Assembly: GCA_964351625.1 (NCBI GenBank)
Contig: CAYGOV010000008.1
Coordinates: 111,532 to 175,531 of the forward strand
From: Marinoscillum sp964351625
Lineage (GTDB): Bacteria; Bacteroidota; Bacteroidia; Cytophagales; Cyclobacteriaceae
Direction: 5' to 3'
Length of the DNA: 64,000 nucleotides
Below the pieces are notes generated by a model, which did no database searches, was not told the DNA's origin, and worked only from the letters and a program-made list of their open reading frames with translations. Position numbers and translations under genes: made by a program. Below are positions 38,501 through 47,204 of this stretch, piece after piece (position 1 is the first letter of the stretch; each line of letters starts with the position of its first letter).

Positions 38501-38577
38501 TGAATACCCTCACCCTCAATCTTCTTGACAGCTGCTTCAACGTGCTCTCGGGTTATTTTATTAGGTTCAAAGGCCAT
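35494..38577 (-). CDS. mcrB: McrB, AAA+ GTPase with several base-reader domains
   Basis: At 1027 aa this is about twice the E. coli McrB length. Order: a small N-terminal domain (1-80, SYPSKEIMRYAHEQMNG); a helical region; an EVE/PUA-like modified-base reader (about 297-430, NYWVFQGNPDHYDFKTAF and VILWITGKESGCYALGEI); a second PUA-like domain (about 438-590, RYWLYSPGKLAEMWDEF and GQLVGYGTVSSDYFYDD); then the motor with Walker A LYGPPGTGKTHAL (about 605), Walker B FFIDEINRGNVAQIFGE (about 816) and the McrB signature MNTADRSVEALDAALRRRFS (about 875). It uses GTP to translocate modified DNA for McrC to cut. The two readers suggest an unusual base or context specificity. Confidence 0.93.
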   Translation of the reverse strand: MAFEPNKITREHVEAAVKKIEGEGIQLKSSTKYLVKIGVKSYPSKEIMRYAHEQMNGEKLWKFSGGDPTNKFLSKMNFEISESGADPIKVLLEKYKDHLRTNQLKDEKYKWQLISDFGGRPDLEAEDFLAEIKAVNYSNLIYPMAKAVLQHLILEKPEEIRNEFKILFDESIALADRVGSFNANTLAIYRDLGEKKQHHQDERSIATYLTYKYPEKYTFYKNQFYKEYCKLLGIKSAKTGKKYVHYLSLIDDLVSDYIAPDKELLGMAQDYLGDLFDVSSLRLLAQDFLYQMLGKETEPNYWVFQGNPDHYDFKTAFEKETLDDWTVSSHIEEVKKGDKVILWITGKESGCYALGEITYDPILFEDDSDPLWKIESTNDIKAGIKITHNLFDRPITKDDIQTIPAFSKLNVGVQGTNFSATKEEYDKFIEMIDSKSARRYWLYSPGKLAEMWDEFYQSGIMALNWNLNDLREYTKEQLVEELKASDPSDSSKKNDATANFEFANVMSVGDVVIVKKGRGQLVGYGTVSSDYFYDDERATFKHVRKVDWNRKGVWDYPGQLASKTLTDITIYESEKSRGKKFYEFLLDIINGTNEVKEETEMKPRNLILYGPPGTGKTHALKTQYFPQYTSSETSITKEKHFENVVKNCSWWQVIAVALLDLKKSKVSEIQEHAWVQEKARLSKSNTIRPTIWGQLQSHTIEECEFVNVSDKRPPFLFNKTKDSYWEILEENVQEQAPDILELIDSVKNFKPNPDKEVRRYVFTTFHQSYSYEDFIEGLKPLVQTEEVEETELRYVIEPGIFKKLCAEAELDPHNKYAFFIDEINRGNVAQIFGELITLIETDKRAGAENEISADLPYSKKPFSVPSNVDIIGTMNTADRSVEALDAALRRRFSFEYKGPDYELEELDYLIGETGKTGKVLLKLINSRISYLKDEDHQIGHSYLMNKDTPALLRNTFAMNIIPLLKEYFYNDYAKMRLVLGDGFMVKEGAPKFAVKDADIIEQERYSVVTIDESFDIISALKETLEEH

Positions 38578-38805
38578 AGGAACGGTCTAACTTAATGGTT
38601 TCATAACGTCAAAACTGAATACCCTCCTTTACTTTTGTAATTCATCAATTGAAAGTCACTTTTTTTAAATTTTTCGGCTATCAAAAAAAGGATTTAAAAT
38701 CCTGCTAATAACATAGTGAAGTATAAGCCACCTTTTCATTATTGCAATTACTCAATTTAAGGAGAAAACCCTTTTGATCTTTCAAACCCTGATAACCTGT
38801 CATAA

Positions 38806-39390
38806 TCATTCTATCGAATGAGTTAGCTTGTGCAAGCCATTCACAAATTGGCGAAAGCTAATCGATGCGTTTTGATCAATATCTATAACTTTCCCAATAC
38901 CTCTAGCACAACCTACTTTGCTGAAATCCTTAGAAATTTTATGCAGCTCTACTGATCCATGAGGTTTATCAGGAATTCTATATTTGGATTTATTTATCAG
39001 TTTACTGGCTTTTGATTCGGGATATATTGTCTCGATTGCTCTGAAATCACCCAGATACCAGTTTTCCAGCTCTCTGCAAACAATTCTTATCAGGTGGGAA
39101 ACTTGAGCATTATTGTTGACCACCAACTCCTTAAGCTTACTTTTTAATAACAGACAATCTGAAGAGTCCTGATCTTGTAGCACCATCAACAATACTGGAT
39201 AAGGATACCGTTGGTATGCTTTGACAGTCTGTGGGATTTTGCTCTGTAAATCCTGCTTTCCGTTGTGTGGTCTAACATAGCAATTTTGATCCAACTCAAA
39301 TCCATCTGGTAATATGCGTGGAAGTAAACCACGAAGAAATACTTCCATTGATTTCTCCTCTACCAGAATTTCCAAATGCGCTGCAACCAT
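38806..39390 (-). CDS. DUF4276-type Toprim-like protein (partner of the AAA ATPase)
   Basis: The 194-aa protein reads AAHLEILVEEKSMEVFLRGL at the start, with a glutamate after the first strand, then LLMVLQDQDSSDC (D-x-D) and IRIVCRELENWYLGDFRAIE, the DUF4276 pattern and the acidic layout of a Toprim nuclease. Its ATG abuts the stop of the AAA ATPase gene, so the two are a pair. The arrangement resembles PARIS (AriA ATPase plus AriB Toprim nuclease with DUF4435), but with DUF4276. Proposed role: the nuclease or toxin that the ATPase holds and releases. Function is inferred. Confidence 0.75.
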   Translation of the reverse strand: MVAAHLEILVEEKSMEVFLRGLLPRILPDGFELDQNCYVRPHNGKQDLQSKIPQTVKAYQRYPYPVLLMVLQDQDSSDCLLLKSKLKELVVNNNAQVSHLIRIVCRELENWYLGDFRAIETIYPESKASKLINKSKYRIPDKPHGSVELHKISKDFSKVGCARGIGKVIDIDQNASISFRQFVNGLHKLTHSIE

Positions 39391-40575
39391 TTATGTTGTC
39401 TTTATCCCCTTAAACATCCCAGAGGTCCACAGATATCCCATAGTGGAGCCTTCTTGATACTGAGCTTTAATACGAGCATCATCTGAAGCTCTATAAACTT
39501 GGGTATATCCTTCTTTTTTGGATAGCCAATAGACCTCCTCAAGCTCTGTAGCATTGAGCAAGTCTGGAGAATGTGAAGTAATGAAAACTTGACCTCCCTT
39601 ATTTGCATATAATCTGAATTCCTCAAGTACCTCTGCCAAAAGCTCCGGATAGAGTTGATTTTCCGGCTCCTCAACACAAAGTAAGGGGTGTGGACTGGGA
39701 TCATGAAGCAACATCAGGTAGGCAAACATTTTTATAGTCCCATCAGAAACATAGCGAGCTATAAATGGATCTTTGAATGCTCCATCCTGAAACTTTAGCA
39801 CCACACGACCATCTTCAGTCATTTTTGCCTCCACATTCCTTACTCCAGGTACTCTTTGCGACATTTTGTTCAATACCTGTTCAAATAAGGCAGAGTGTTG
39901 CTCAAACATGTACTGGGCCACTAATGGTAAATTATCTCCTCTAATGCTCAAATGTTCGGCATAGCCTGCCTCTCGGGATGGTCGTGCATCGGATATATGA
40001 AAATCCGACACATGCCAGTTTTCCACAAAAGACCTAAATGCACTAGCCGCCTTGAATCGATCAAATTGTCCAAGTCCTTTAATGGCTAGGATATCCGGTG
40101 ATCCAAGTTTTTGGTTTTCTCGATCGAGTTCTTCATCAGGTCTGGTAAAATCTTCTTCATTACTTATTGCATAGCCTTCACCATTGCTAAAGTCAAGAAA
40201 ATGATAGGGCGAACCGTAAGACTGTCTTTTATACCTCAATATTTCTCGGTGTACCACAGGCATTCCTTTTACCTCACTAATTTCTAGACGATAGGTAACC
40301 AATCGCTCCTTATCAACAATATTTAGCCGAAACTGAAGCTCTATTTCGATATTCCCCTCGCTTCCACGACTCATTACTTCCCTGAATCCGCCCTTATTCG
40401 CTAGGGCACTACGAACATTCCCCGAAAGCGCTTGACTAAGGAAATCAAACACCTCAAAAATTGTTGACTTTCCTGCTCCGTTTGCACCTACGAATACAAC
40501 CAATGAAGGTAGGTTGGTCAATTCAAGGTTTTTATACGCCTTAAAGTTTTTCAGTCTTATTGTCTCTATTTTCAT
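39391..40575 (-). CDS. AAA_15/RecF-like ATPase (sensor of the DUF4276 pair)
   Basis: An ABC/SMC-type ATPase of 394 aa. Walker A is VGANGAGKSTIFEVFDFL (about 32-49), Walker B LLCVEEPENQLYPELLAEV (about 300) and the H-loop VFITSHSPDLLNATELEEVY (about 328). No nuclease domain is fused. It starts 27 bp after hsdS and the DUF4276 gene abuts its stop, so it is in one operon with the type I restriction genes. Similar ATPases (AriA, OLD family, RloC) sense phage or anti-restriction proteins and control a toxic partner. ATG 40,575 fits the conserved first strand IETIRLKNFKAYKNLEL. Confidence 0.85.
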   Translation of the reverse strand: MKIETIRLKNFKAYKNLELTNLPSLVVFVGANGAGKSTIFEVFDFLSQALSGNVRSALANKGGFREVMSRGSEGNIEIELQFRLNIVDKERLVTYRLEISEVKGMPVVHREILRYKRQSYGSPYHFLDFSNGEGYAISNEEDFTRPDEELDRENQKLGSPDILAIKGLGQFDRFKAASAFRSFVENWHVSDFHISDARPSREAGYAEHLSIRGDNLPLVAQYMFEQHSALFEQVLNKMSQRVPGVRNVEAKMTEDGRVVLKFQDGAFKDPFIARYVSDGTIKMFAYLMLLHDPSPHPLLCVEEPENQLYPELLAEVLEEFRLYANKGGQVFITSHSPDLLNATELEEVYWLSKKEGYTQVYRASDDARIKAQYQEGSTMGYLWTSGMFKGIKTT

Positions 40576-40602
40576 TGCAGCACAATTTATGAAATATAAA
40601 AG

Positions 40603-41952
40603 TCACTCCCCATACCCCTCTCCCTCCTCTGCCGCCACAGACAGATCTGATTTTTTGAGCTTATAGTTTTTAGCTTTCTTCGGCTTGGGGGCTGCCTCTT
40701 CTTGGAGTGCTTTGATTCTTTTCAGCAGTTCACCAGCCGGCTCATCATTTTCATCCTGAGGCACCAGCTCGCCTTTAAAGGCTTTGTTTAAGATGGCTTG
40801 AGGGAGGTTATCGATTTTGAACTTGAGGGAGTGGTCTTGGGATTCGATGCTATCCGCTAAAGCAAACAACTCTTCAACACGACGAACAATTTCTAGTTGT
40901 TCTTCAATTGATGGAATTGGAAAACTGAAATTTCTACATTGTGTGAGTGAAATATTACTTTGACCGACCACACCTTTATACTCTTGACTTATCTTGGTAA
41001 TCGGAGTTCCTTCTCTTAAAATGAAGTATAGAAATTCAGACTTCAATCTAGAAGATGGTCTAAAAATAGCTAATGCTTGATTTATATTCCATTCCTCATA
41101 ATCATTAGGTATGATCGCTACTTTACCTAAGGGTGGCCCTACAATATTCATTATTACTGTTCCTGGGTAAACCACAGAACGCTTCAAATCATTTTCATGA
41201 ATATCATTGGAAATAAATTGTGGCTTATATTCGAAATCAATTTTTTGATCCACGATATTGTAAACCTTAAGAAAAGGAACCTCACCTTTGTTTTGCATAT
41301 CGCCACTTTTAGGTGTTGTGCCTTTCGTAATAAATCCACAAACAGACTCGGCTCGTTCAAAATTCCACTCCTCCAATCCTTTACCCTCTCGCCACACCTC
41401 CGTCAACTTCCCAGTCACCGCCTGAGTAAGTACCTGCTGGCGGAAGTTTTTGAGGAGCTCTGGGATGCGATCGAGTTTGGTTTTGAGGGTATCCAAATGC
41501 CCAAACAAAGCATCCAGCTTCGCCACTATGCGCTTTTGTTCGGGGAGAGGTGCTACGGGAAATTGTAAATTTTTGAGTAATTGAACTGTTATTTGCGGTT
41601 GTGCCGTTCCGGTTATTACATCTGATTTATCCAAGTTGGTCATGGCGTATTTCACATAGCCCAAATCAATTAGTGTATCCGTGAATTCATCAAGAATTAT
41701 TGAATTGCTTGTAATAAATGACTTTTCATTTGTTCTGTGAATTGCACCACTTGCAGCTCCTCTACATGAAATTATCACTTTAGATTTTTCATATAGATAC
41801 TTATCATACTTGCCTATAATTCCATTTGCTCCATATACATCGTAACCTTCTTCGAGCAATTCTTTGGTTGGCAGACCTTTTCCATAAATTAATTTAAATA
41901 AGTTTTCAAGATTGGTTGCAATCCAGTTATCAGGTAATTCTCTTTCCATCAA
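40603..41952 (-). CDS. hsdS: Type I restriction-modification specificity subunit
   Basis: A 449-aa subunit with two target-recognition domains of the usual pseudo-symmetric layout. TRD1 is about residues 1-150 (NWIATNLENLFKLIYGKGLP), closed by the conserved helix PLPEQKRIVAKLDALFGHLD; TRD2 is about 195-370 (GFITKGTTPKSGDMQ), closed by SIEEQLEIVRRVEELFALAD. It reads two half-sites and guides both methylation and cleavage; the site cannot be predicted from sequence. It overlaps hsdM by 4 bp. A lysine-rich tail follows the second helix. Confidence 0.95.
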   Translation of the reverse strand: MMERELPDNWIATNLENLFKLIYGKGLPTKELLEEGYDVYGANGIIGKYDKYLYEKSKVIISCRGAASGAIHRTNEKSFITSNSIILDEFTDTLIDLGYVKYAMTNLDKSDVITGTAQPQITVQLLKNLQFPVAPLPEQKRIVAKLDALFGHLDTLKTKLDRIPELLKNFRQQVLTQAVTGKLTEVWREGKGLEEWNFERAESVCGFITKGTTPKSGDMQNKGEVPFLKVYNIVDQKIDFEYKPQFISNDIHENDLKRSVVYPGTVIMNIVGPPLGKVAIIPNDYEEWNINQALAIFRPSSRLKSEFLYFILREGTPITKISQEYKGVVGQSNISLTQCRNFSFPIPSIEEQLEIVRRVEELFALADSIESQDHSLKFKIDNLPQAILNKAFKGELVPQDENDEPAGELLKRIKALQEEAAPKPKKAKNYKLKKSDLSVAAEEGEGYGE

Positions 41953-43412
41953 CCTAACAATTCAATGATTTGATCCAACTCTTTTTTAATGGCATCTAGT
42001 TCGGAAGCAGCTTCTTTGGCTATATCCACAGGATCGCCCAAGTCACTATTCTTGCTCACGTTCTCATCTTCTATCAAGCCTACATCCAGCGAATCGTTCT
42101 TAGCTGCTATCTGCTCTCGGGTGAACTGCTGCCAGCGTGGATCTTTGACCTTACCTCGTTTGGCATCATCCACCGTGCCATCATAGTCATCCCTTACCTT
42201 GTCTAGCGATATCCCTCCCGTGTAGGCATTCACAAAGTCCGCAAAAGCTTCTCTTGTAAAAGGCGTTCGCTTACCATAAGCCGGTGCATTGGTACGCATG
42301 TCATAAAACCACACCCTTCGGGTGTTTTTCGTTTCTGTTTTACCACGAGTAAAAAACAATACATTGGTCTTTACCCCAGCTGCATAGAAAATCCCTGTGG
42401 GTAATCTCAGTACGGTATGGAGGTCACACTTGTCCATTAAATCCTTTCTGATCTTCTGGCCGTCATTGTCTTCAAAGAGTACGTTATCAGGAAGCACCAC
42501 TGCCGATCTGGCTGTGCCCGTATCTCTTCTCAGTGATCGATAGATGTGTTGTAGGAAGTTGAGCTGCTTGTTGCTGGTCTTAATGGTGAAGTCATCGCGC
42601 GATGGACGCTCACCGCCTTGCTTGGTACCAAATGGAGGATTGGCCAGCACTCCATCATAGTTCTTGAAAGTCTTCCCTAGCTCAGTCATAGAGTCACCCA
42701 TCACAATGCGGCTCTCCAGTCCATGCAGCTTGGCATTCATTAGCGCCAAACGATGCGCATCTTGCACCAATTCACATCCTGAGAAAGCCTCATTTACTTG
42801 AAATTCACGCTCCTTCTTGCCAAGCTCATAGTAATCGTCATGCTTGCTCTTCACATATTCACTGGCTTGAATCATGAAACCAAAGGTTCCAGCAGCAGGA
42901 TCATTCCAATTTTCGCCAAGTTTTGGAGACATTAAGTCAACCATCACATTGATGAGCGGTCTAGGTGTAAAGTATTGACCTGCCCCACTCTTCTTTTCAC
43001 CAGCGTTCTTTTCAAGTAGCTCCTCGTAGATACTGGCAATCTTGTCTTGCTCCTCATCCTCAAACCAATCGATCTGATCTATACTAGTGATTAGGGTTTT
43101 CAGGTTTACCGGCTTCCGCAAAGTGGTGGACGCATTGGTATAAATCTCCGTGATGGTCTCGTTGGTAGAGAGCGTACCCAGATTGGCCAACATATCTCTG
43201 TAAGTATCAAAAAGCTCTTTGTTGTCTTTGATAGACTTGAGCTTACTCCATCGGTACTTTTCAGGGATATCCTGATCAAACTTCTTGATCTCCGAAAGCC
43301 TTAGAAATAAGATGTAAGTCAGTTCATTGAGGTACTGGTGATACGTCACTCCATCATCTCTCAGGACGTTGCACAATCCCCACAGTTTCTTTGCTATTTG
43401 TTCAGCGCTCAT
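41949..43412 (-). CDS. hsdM: Type I restriction-modification N6-adenine methyltransferase
   Basis: The 487-aa subunit has the HsdM N-terminal helical domain, then the SAM-binding motif I as DPAAGTFGFMIQASEYV (a variant of DPACGTGG) and the catalytic motif IV NPPFGTKQGGERPS. The preceding segment SGAGQYFTPRPLINVMVDLM is characteristic. It methylates adenine in the site read by HsdS, protecting host DNA. It starts 3 bp after hsdR and overlaps hsdS, all one operon. Family-typical length. Confidence 0.96.
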   Translation of the reverse strand: MSAEQIAKKLWGLCNVLRDDGVTYHQYLNELTYILFLRLSEIKKFDQDIPEKYRWSKLKSIKDNKELFDTYRDMLANLGTLSTNETITEIYTNASTTLRKPVNLKTLITSIDQIDWFEDEEQDKIASIYEELLEKNAGEKKSGAGQYFTPRPLINVMVDLMSPKLGENWNDPAAGTFGFMIQASEYVKSKHDDYYELGKKEREFQVNEAFSGCELVQDAHRLALMNAKLHGLESRIVMGDSMTELGKTFKNYDGVLANPPFGTKQGGERPSRDDFTIKTSNKQLNFLQHIYRSLRRDTGTARSAVVLPDNVLFEDNDGQKIRKDLMDKCDLHTVLRLPTGIFYAAGVKTNVLFFTRGKTETKNTRRVWFYDMRTNAPAYGKRTPFTREAFADFVNAYTGGISLDKVRDDYDGTVDDAKRGKVKDPRWQQFTREQIAAKNDSLDVGLIEDENVSKNSDLGDPVDIAKEAASELDAIKKELDQIIELLG

Positions 43413-43415
43413 TCT

Positions 43416-46400
43416 TTATGCTAATTCAGCGTACAAGTTTTCATTTATCTTAATCACTACCTCCTGTAGTTCACCTTCGAATATCTTATTCAGTCGCTCA
43501 AACCCTCCAGCATCATCAAAAGGTGAATCGTCCAGATCTTCAATTCTCAGGACTGTCTCTTTAAGCAGTTGATTTTCGAATCGATCAATCCATTTGGACT
43601 GAATCTTATTCCATGGCTTCATGCTTCTGATCTGGTCTATGGCCTTCCGGATTCTATCTTCATGACTGACCAAAGAGCTACCCAGAGAAAGCGTTCTGAT
43701 GAAGGAGATAATATCCGCGGCAATGTCCTCATTTTTGGTATCCTTCCAAGCGGCTTTGAGAGATTGAACATTGTAGCCCGCCTGATCCAATGCAATCATG
43801 AGTTCGCGCAGTGACTTGCGATCAAGCTCTGCCGGTCTGGTACAGACTATATTCAGGGCATCAATCTTATTCTGATTCTCTTTGATAAAGGTTGTAAAGT
43901 TCTCTAGGTAATCTTCTGGCTTCTTAGCTGCCCCATACCCACGAGACATCCCTAGGAATTCATCTTCATGATCAGAAACGAGCGTAATAGTCGGAGATGG
44001 TTTCAGCTCATCCAGAAACTTCCAAAGTCCCGAAAGCTTAGTGATCTGGTCTATAGAACTGGTGACGGATTCCTCTTTGAATTGATTGATCAAAGCATCA
44101 GGATCTAGTCCTTTGGTATTGTATTCGAATTTGCTTTTTTGGTCTTCAGAAAAATACTTCTTCTTCCTTTGGATCTTAGCTATGATCTGTTCGATCTGAG
44201 CTTTGGCCCTCTTTTCATTATCTATGTGATCAAACTCTTCAGCTAGCTGTCCGAATGAGGTTTTAGGATTGGCTACCACTGGCTTCATCTGGGTAAAGTC
44301 TTGAAGCGTTTCATAGACCTTGACCGCATCATAAATCTGAAAAGCTTCTTTACCTATTTCGTCACACCTTCGGGTAGCACGCCCGAGCATCTGCTCATAG
44401 AGTATCCTTGATTTGATCCTTCGGAGAAAAACCAAATTGCAAATGGCTGGCACATCTATACCCGTAGTGAGTAGATCCACCGTTACCGCAATGTTGGGAT
44501 ATTTCTCATTTTTGAACCTAATCAATTGCTCTTGGGGATTATAAGACTTACCCGTGATCTTCTGTATGGCATCATCAGCCACATCAATTCCTATTGCAGC
44601 AAATTCCTCTTTGAGGTATTGAACCACCCTGTCTGCATGCTCGTCTGTGGCGGCAAAGATCAAGGTCTTTTCATCCCCATCAGGATCCAAATCCTTCACC
44701 AGTTGCTGAACGACCGTTCGGTTAAAACTCTCGGTAATTACCAATCTATTGAACCCGGCAATCTCAATCTGCAATTCATCTTCAAGCTCCCCTAGCTCAA
44801 TGATCGAATTGGTTTCCTTATCAAACGCCTTAGGCTTTTCACCTTTCTCCCATTTGATACCTTCTTCACCAAGCTTGGTTTTGATACTATGAGGTGGATC
44901 ATGATCAATCAAATATCCATCAATCACAGCCTCACGATAGGAATAGGTATAGACGGCAGTACCGAAGATCTCAGTGGTATGCAGTGCCGGAGTGGCCGTC
45001 AGGCCAATGGCGTATGAGTCGAAATAGTCTAGCACCATTCGGTACTTGCTCACATAATCACGCTGGTTCTTAAACTCCAGATCTTCCTCATCAATCTCCC
45101 TATCTAGTAAGTACCCTCTATGAGCCTCATCGATGATGATGCAGTCATATTGATCTACAGTTGGGATATCACCACCTTCTAAGTAAAACAGTCGCTTCAC
45201 CATGCCTTGTACTGTCGCAAAGTGCAAACGTGTGTCAATATCAGGAACAGCCTCTTTCAATACTTTCACATCATAGATCTCTGAGAAAGTATTGAGGCCT
45301 ACAATCTTATTGTCTTTAAAAGCATTGATCGCCTGAGTAGCGAGCAAAGTCCGGTCAACCAAAAATAGAATGCGCTTAAAGCGATTGGACTGAATCAGTC
45401 TGTAGCAAAGCCCAATGATCGTTCTCGTCTTCCCTGTGCCTGTTGCCATGGCGACTAGGCTTCTTCTATCCTCAGGATGATCCAGTAGTTTCTTTTCGAC
45501 TGCCTTAATTGCAAGGACCTGATACTTCCTGAGTCCAAGGCCTGTTTCTCCTTCGAGGAAATCAGGACTTTCCTCTTTGAGCTTATCCTCTGATTCCTTC
45601 TGGTTTCGCTCAAACAGTTTCTCCAAACCATCAGGGCTATACCAACCTTGTAAAGCTCTAGAAGATGAATGCTTATTTCTCACATCTAAAAACCAAACTC
45701 CGCTTTTGGTCTTGATCTGTTCCAAGTATGGCCGTCCATTCGTTGAGAAAAGAAAAGGCACCTTGAAGTTATCCCATTTCCCTAGGAGCTTAGCTTCAAG
45801 CGATTCAACTACCAGTTCAGAATAGATCTTTGATTGTCTCAGATCTGTGGAGATATCTGCGGAGTATTTCTTAGCCTCTACTATAGCGTATAGTTCAGTA
45901 CCAATGAAGAGCGCATAGTCAGCCCATTTTGATTGACAAGGCCATTCGGCAATTGCCAGCTTTTTACCTCTCTGGGGGAGTGTCTTATTCGTCTTGTAGT
46001 TAATCGTTTTGGTGTCTACTTCCCATCCAGCTTGTCTCAGTTGGTCATCGATCAAGTCCCGAGTCTCCGACTCAGACATATCTATTTTCTTTGCAGCTTT
46101 TTGGGAGCGTTGCTTGATCTCCTCCTTCTTCTCAGCCGGAAGTTCTGCAGTTTCCCTTTGCTTGAGGAGCTCATCAAATTTCTTCTGAAGTTCAGCGTTC
46201 TGGATTTCTAGTTCATGTATAGCGTGCCTGGCATCTAGCTTCTCTGGCACATGAAACTTTACAGAGGTGATATCATTATTTGCTTCAGAGTAGGCTTCAT
46301 AAAACCATTTGCAAATCTTGAAAGTAGAGAACAATATCCCCCTGGCATCCTCCACCGTTCCCTTGCTTTGGTGAACAGCGACATTCCCTTTGTGCTTGAG

Positions 46401-46658
46401 GTTATGAAAGAGGTCTCTAACAGTGTCAGTCAGTACACCTTCAAATTCTAAAGTCTTGAGCCTATTGTTAAAGGTATTTTCGTAAGGGAATTCTAGTTGA
46501 TGTTCCTCAAAGAGCTTCTCTGAGAGCTTCTCTCCTAGCTGTCTCAGCTTGAATAAGCAAGTAATAGGATCATCATGCAGATTAAACTCAGCAGACTGGC
46601 CAAGATTAAAAAGTAAAGGAAACTCTTCCTCGAGATATGAAAAGTTAGAAGTAGGCAA
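43416..46658 (-). CDS. hsdR: Type I restriction endonuclease/translocase subunit
   Basis: The 1080-aa subunit has a DUF4145-like helical domain (1-125), a coiled region, a PD-(D/E)XK nuclease domain (ADYALFIGTELYAIVEAKKY, about 245-264) and an SF2 helicase motor with Walker A SLVAMATGTGKTRTIIGL (about 395-412), DEAH box YDCIIIDEAHRGYLL (about 505) and motif VI-like YEQMLGRATRRCD. It pumps DNA and cuts at random distance from unmodified sites. It is first in a five-gene leftward operon with hsdM, hsdS and the AAA/DUF4276 pair. The DUF4145 fusion is usual for EcoEI-like HsdR. Confidence 0.95.
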   Translation of the reverse strand: MPTSNFSYLEEEFPLLFNLGQSAEFNLHDDPITCLFKLRQLGEKLSEKLFEEHQLEFPYENTFNNRLKTLEFEGVLTDTVRDLFHNLKHKGNVAVHQSKGTVEDARGILFSTFKICKWFYEAYSEANNDITSVKFHVPEKLDARHAIHELEIQNAELQKKFDELLKQRETAELPAEKKEEIKQRSQKAAKKIDMSESETRDLIDDQLRQAGWEVDTKTINYKTNKTLPQRGKKLAIAEWPCQSKWADYALFIGTELYAIVEAKKYSADISTDLRQSKIYSELVVESLEAKLLGKWDNFKVPFLFSTNGRPYLEQIKTKSGVWFLDVRNKHSSSRALQGWYSPDGLEKLFERNQKESEDKLKEESPDFLEGETGLGLRKYQVLAIKAVEKKLLDHPEDRRSLVAMATGTGKTRTIIGLCYRLIQSNRFKRILFLVDRTLLATQAINAFKDNKIVGLNTFSEIYDVKVLKEAVPDIDTRLHFATVQGMVKRLFYLEGGDIPTVDQYDCIIIDEAHRGYLLDREIDEEDLEFKNQRDYVSKYRMVLDYFDSYAIGLTATPALHTTEIFGTAVYTYSYREAVIDGYLIDHDPPHSIKTKLGEEGIKWEKGEKPKAFDKETNSIIELGELEDELQIEIAGFNRLVITESFNRTVVQQLVKDLDPDGDEKTLIFAATDEHADRVVQYLKEEFAAIGIDVADDAIQKITGKSYNPQEQLIRFKNEKYPNIAVTVDLLTTGIDVPAICNLVFLRRIKSRILYEQMLGRATRRCDEIGKEAFQIYDAVKVYETLQDFTQMKPVVANPKTSFGQLAEEFDHIDNEKRAKAQIEQIIAKIQRKKKYFSEDQKSKFEYNTKGLDPDALINQFKEESVTSSIDQITKLSGLWKFLDELKPSPTITLVSDHEDEFLGMSRGYGAAKKPEDYLENFTTFIKENQNKIDALNIVCTRPAELDRKSLRELMIALDQAGYNVQSLKAAWKDTKNEDIAADIISFIRTLSLGSSLVSHEDRIRKAIDQIRSMKPWNKIQSKWIDRFENQLLKETVLRIEDLDDSPFDDAGGFERLNKIFEGELQEVVIKINENLYAELA

Positions 46659-47204
46659 TCTAAGTTAGTTGGTGATTAACAGTTAAATCTAATGCATACT
46701 TCTAAGATGAACGTCTGAGTCACTTCCTTTTCTGTTAAAACTTCTTTAATTCTGTTCATCACATTATTTCATGCTGTGAGATAAAGTGGAAATATCGAAA
46801 TTTTATGTGCAATGAAATGCTAGGCAGAGAATTAATACTCAAACGAGAAATAGATATGATATTTACTCTGCAAAAATCCTTTTATACTAAGTTTTACTCT
46901 TCTTAGCAGGCTTAATAAAGCCACTAAGATTAAACAAGTTTGACTTTACTAGAGGTTTATTCATTTTTAGAATTTCGTAACTAAAAAATGCAAATTCGAC
47001 TTGCAAAACGTTATAGTCAAGAAGCAAATTGAACATTACTATTACCAAATATTCAATTCTTTCAAGCAAACAAGTACAATAAAACAGTGAAAAAGTACAA
47101 AACAACCTAACAATAAAGGACTTATAACCTAATAATTACCCAAAAAAGGGTATTTCATTTCTCATAGTAGGTTGGCATCTTTAAAATAATTAAACCTATC
47201 TGAA
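46659..47204. other. Divergent promoter region between hsdR and the MBL gene
   Basis: About 545 AT-rich bases. A 72-codon minus-strand frame (46,887-47,105) is low in complexity and resembles no protein. Promoters for the RM operon (left) and the MBL/KAP pair (right) must lie here. I see no RNA gene and no strong hairpin. Confidence 0.5.

Noticed and set aside
46887..47105. 72-codon minus-strand frame in the hsdR/MBL gap
   Set aside because: AT-rich chance frame with a cysteine/phenylalanine-rich product and no motif.
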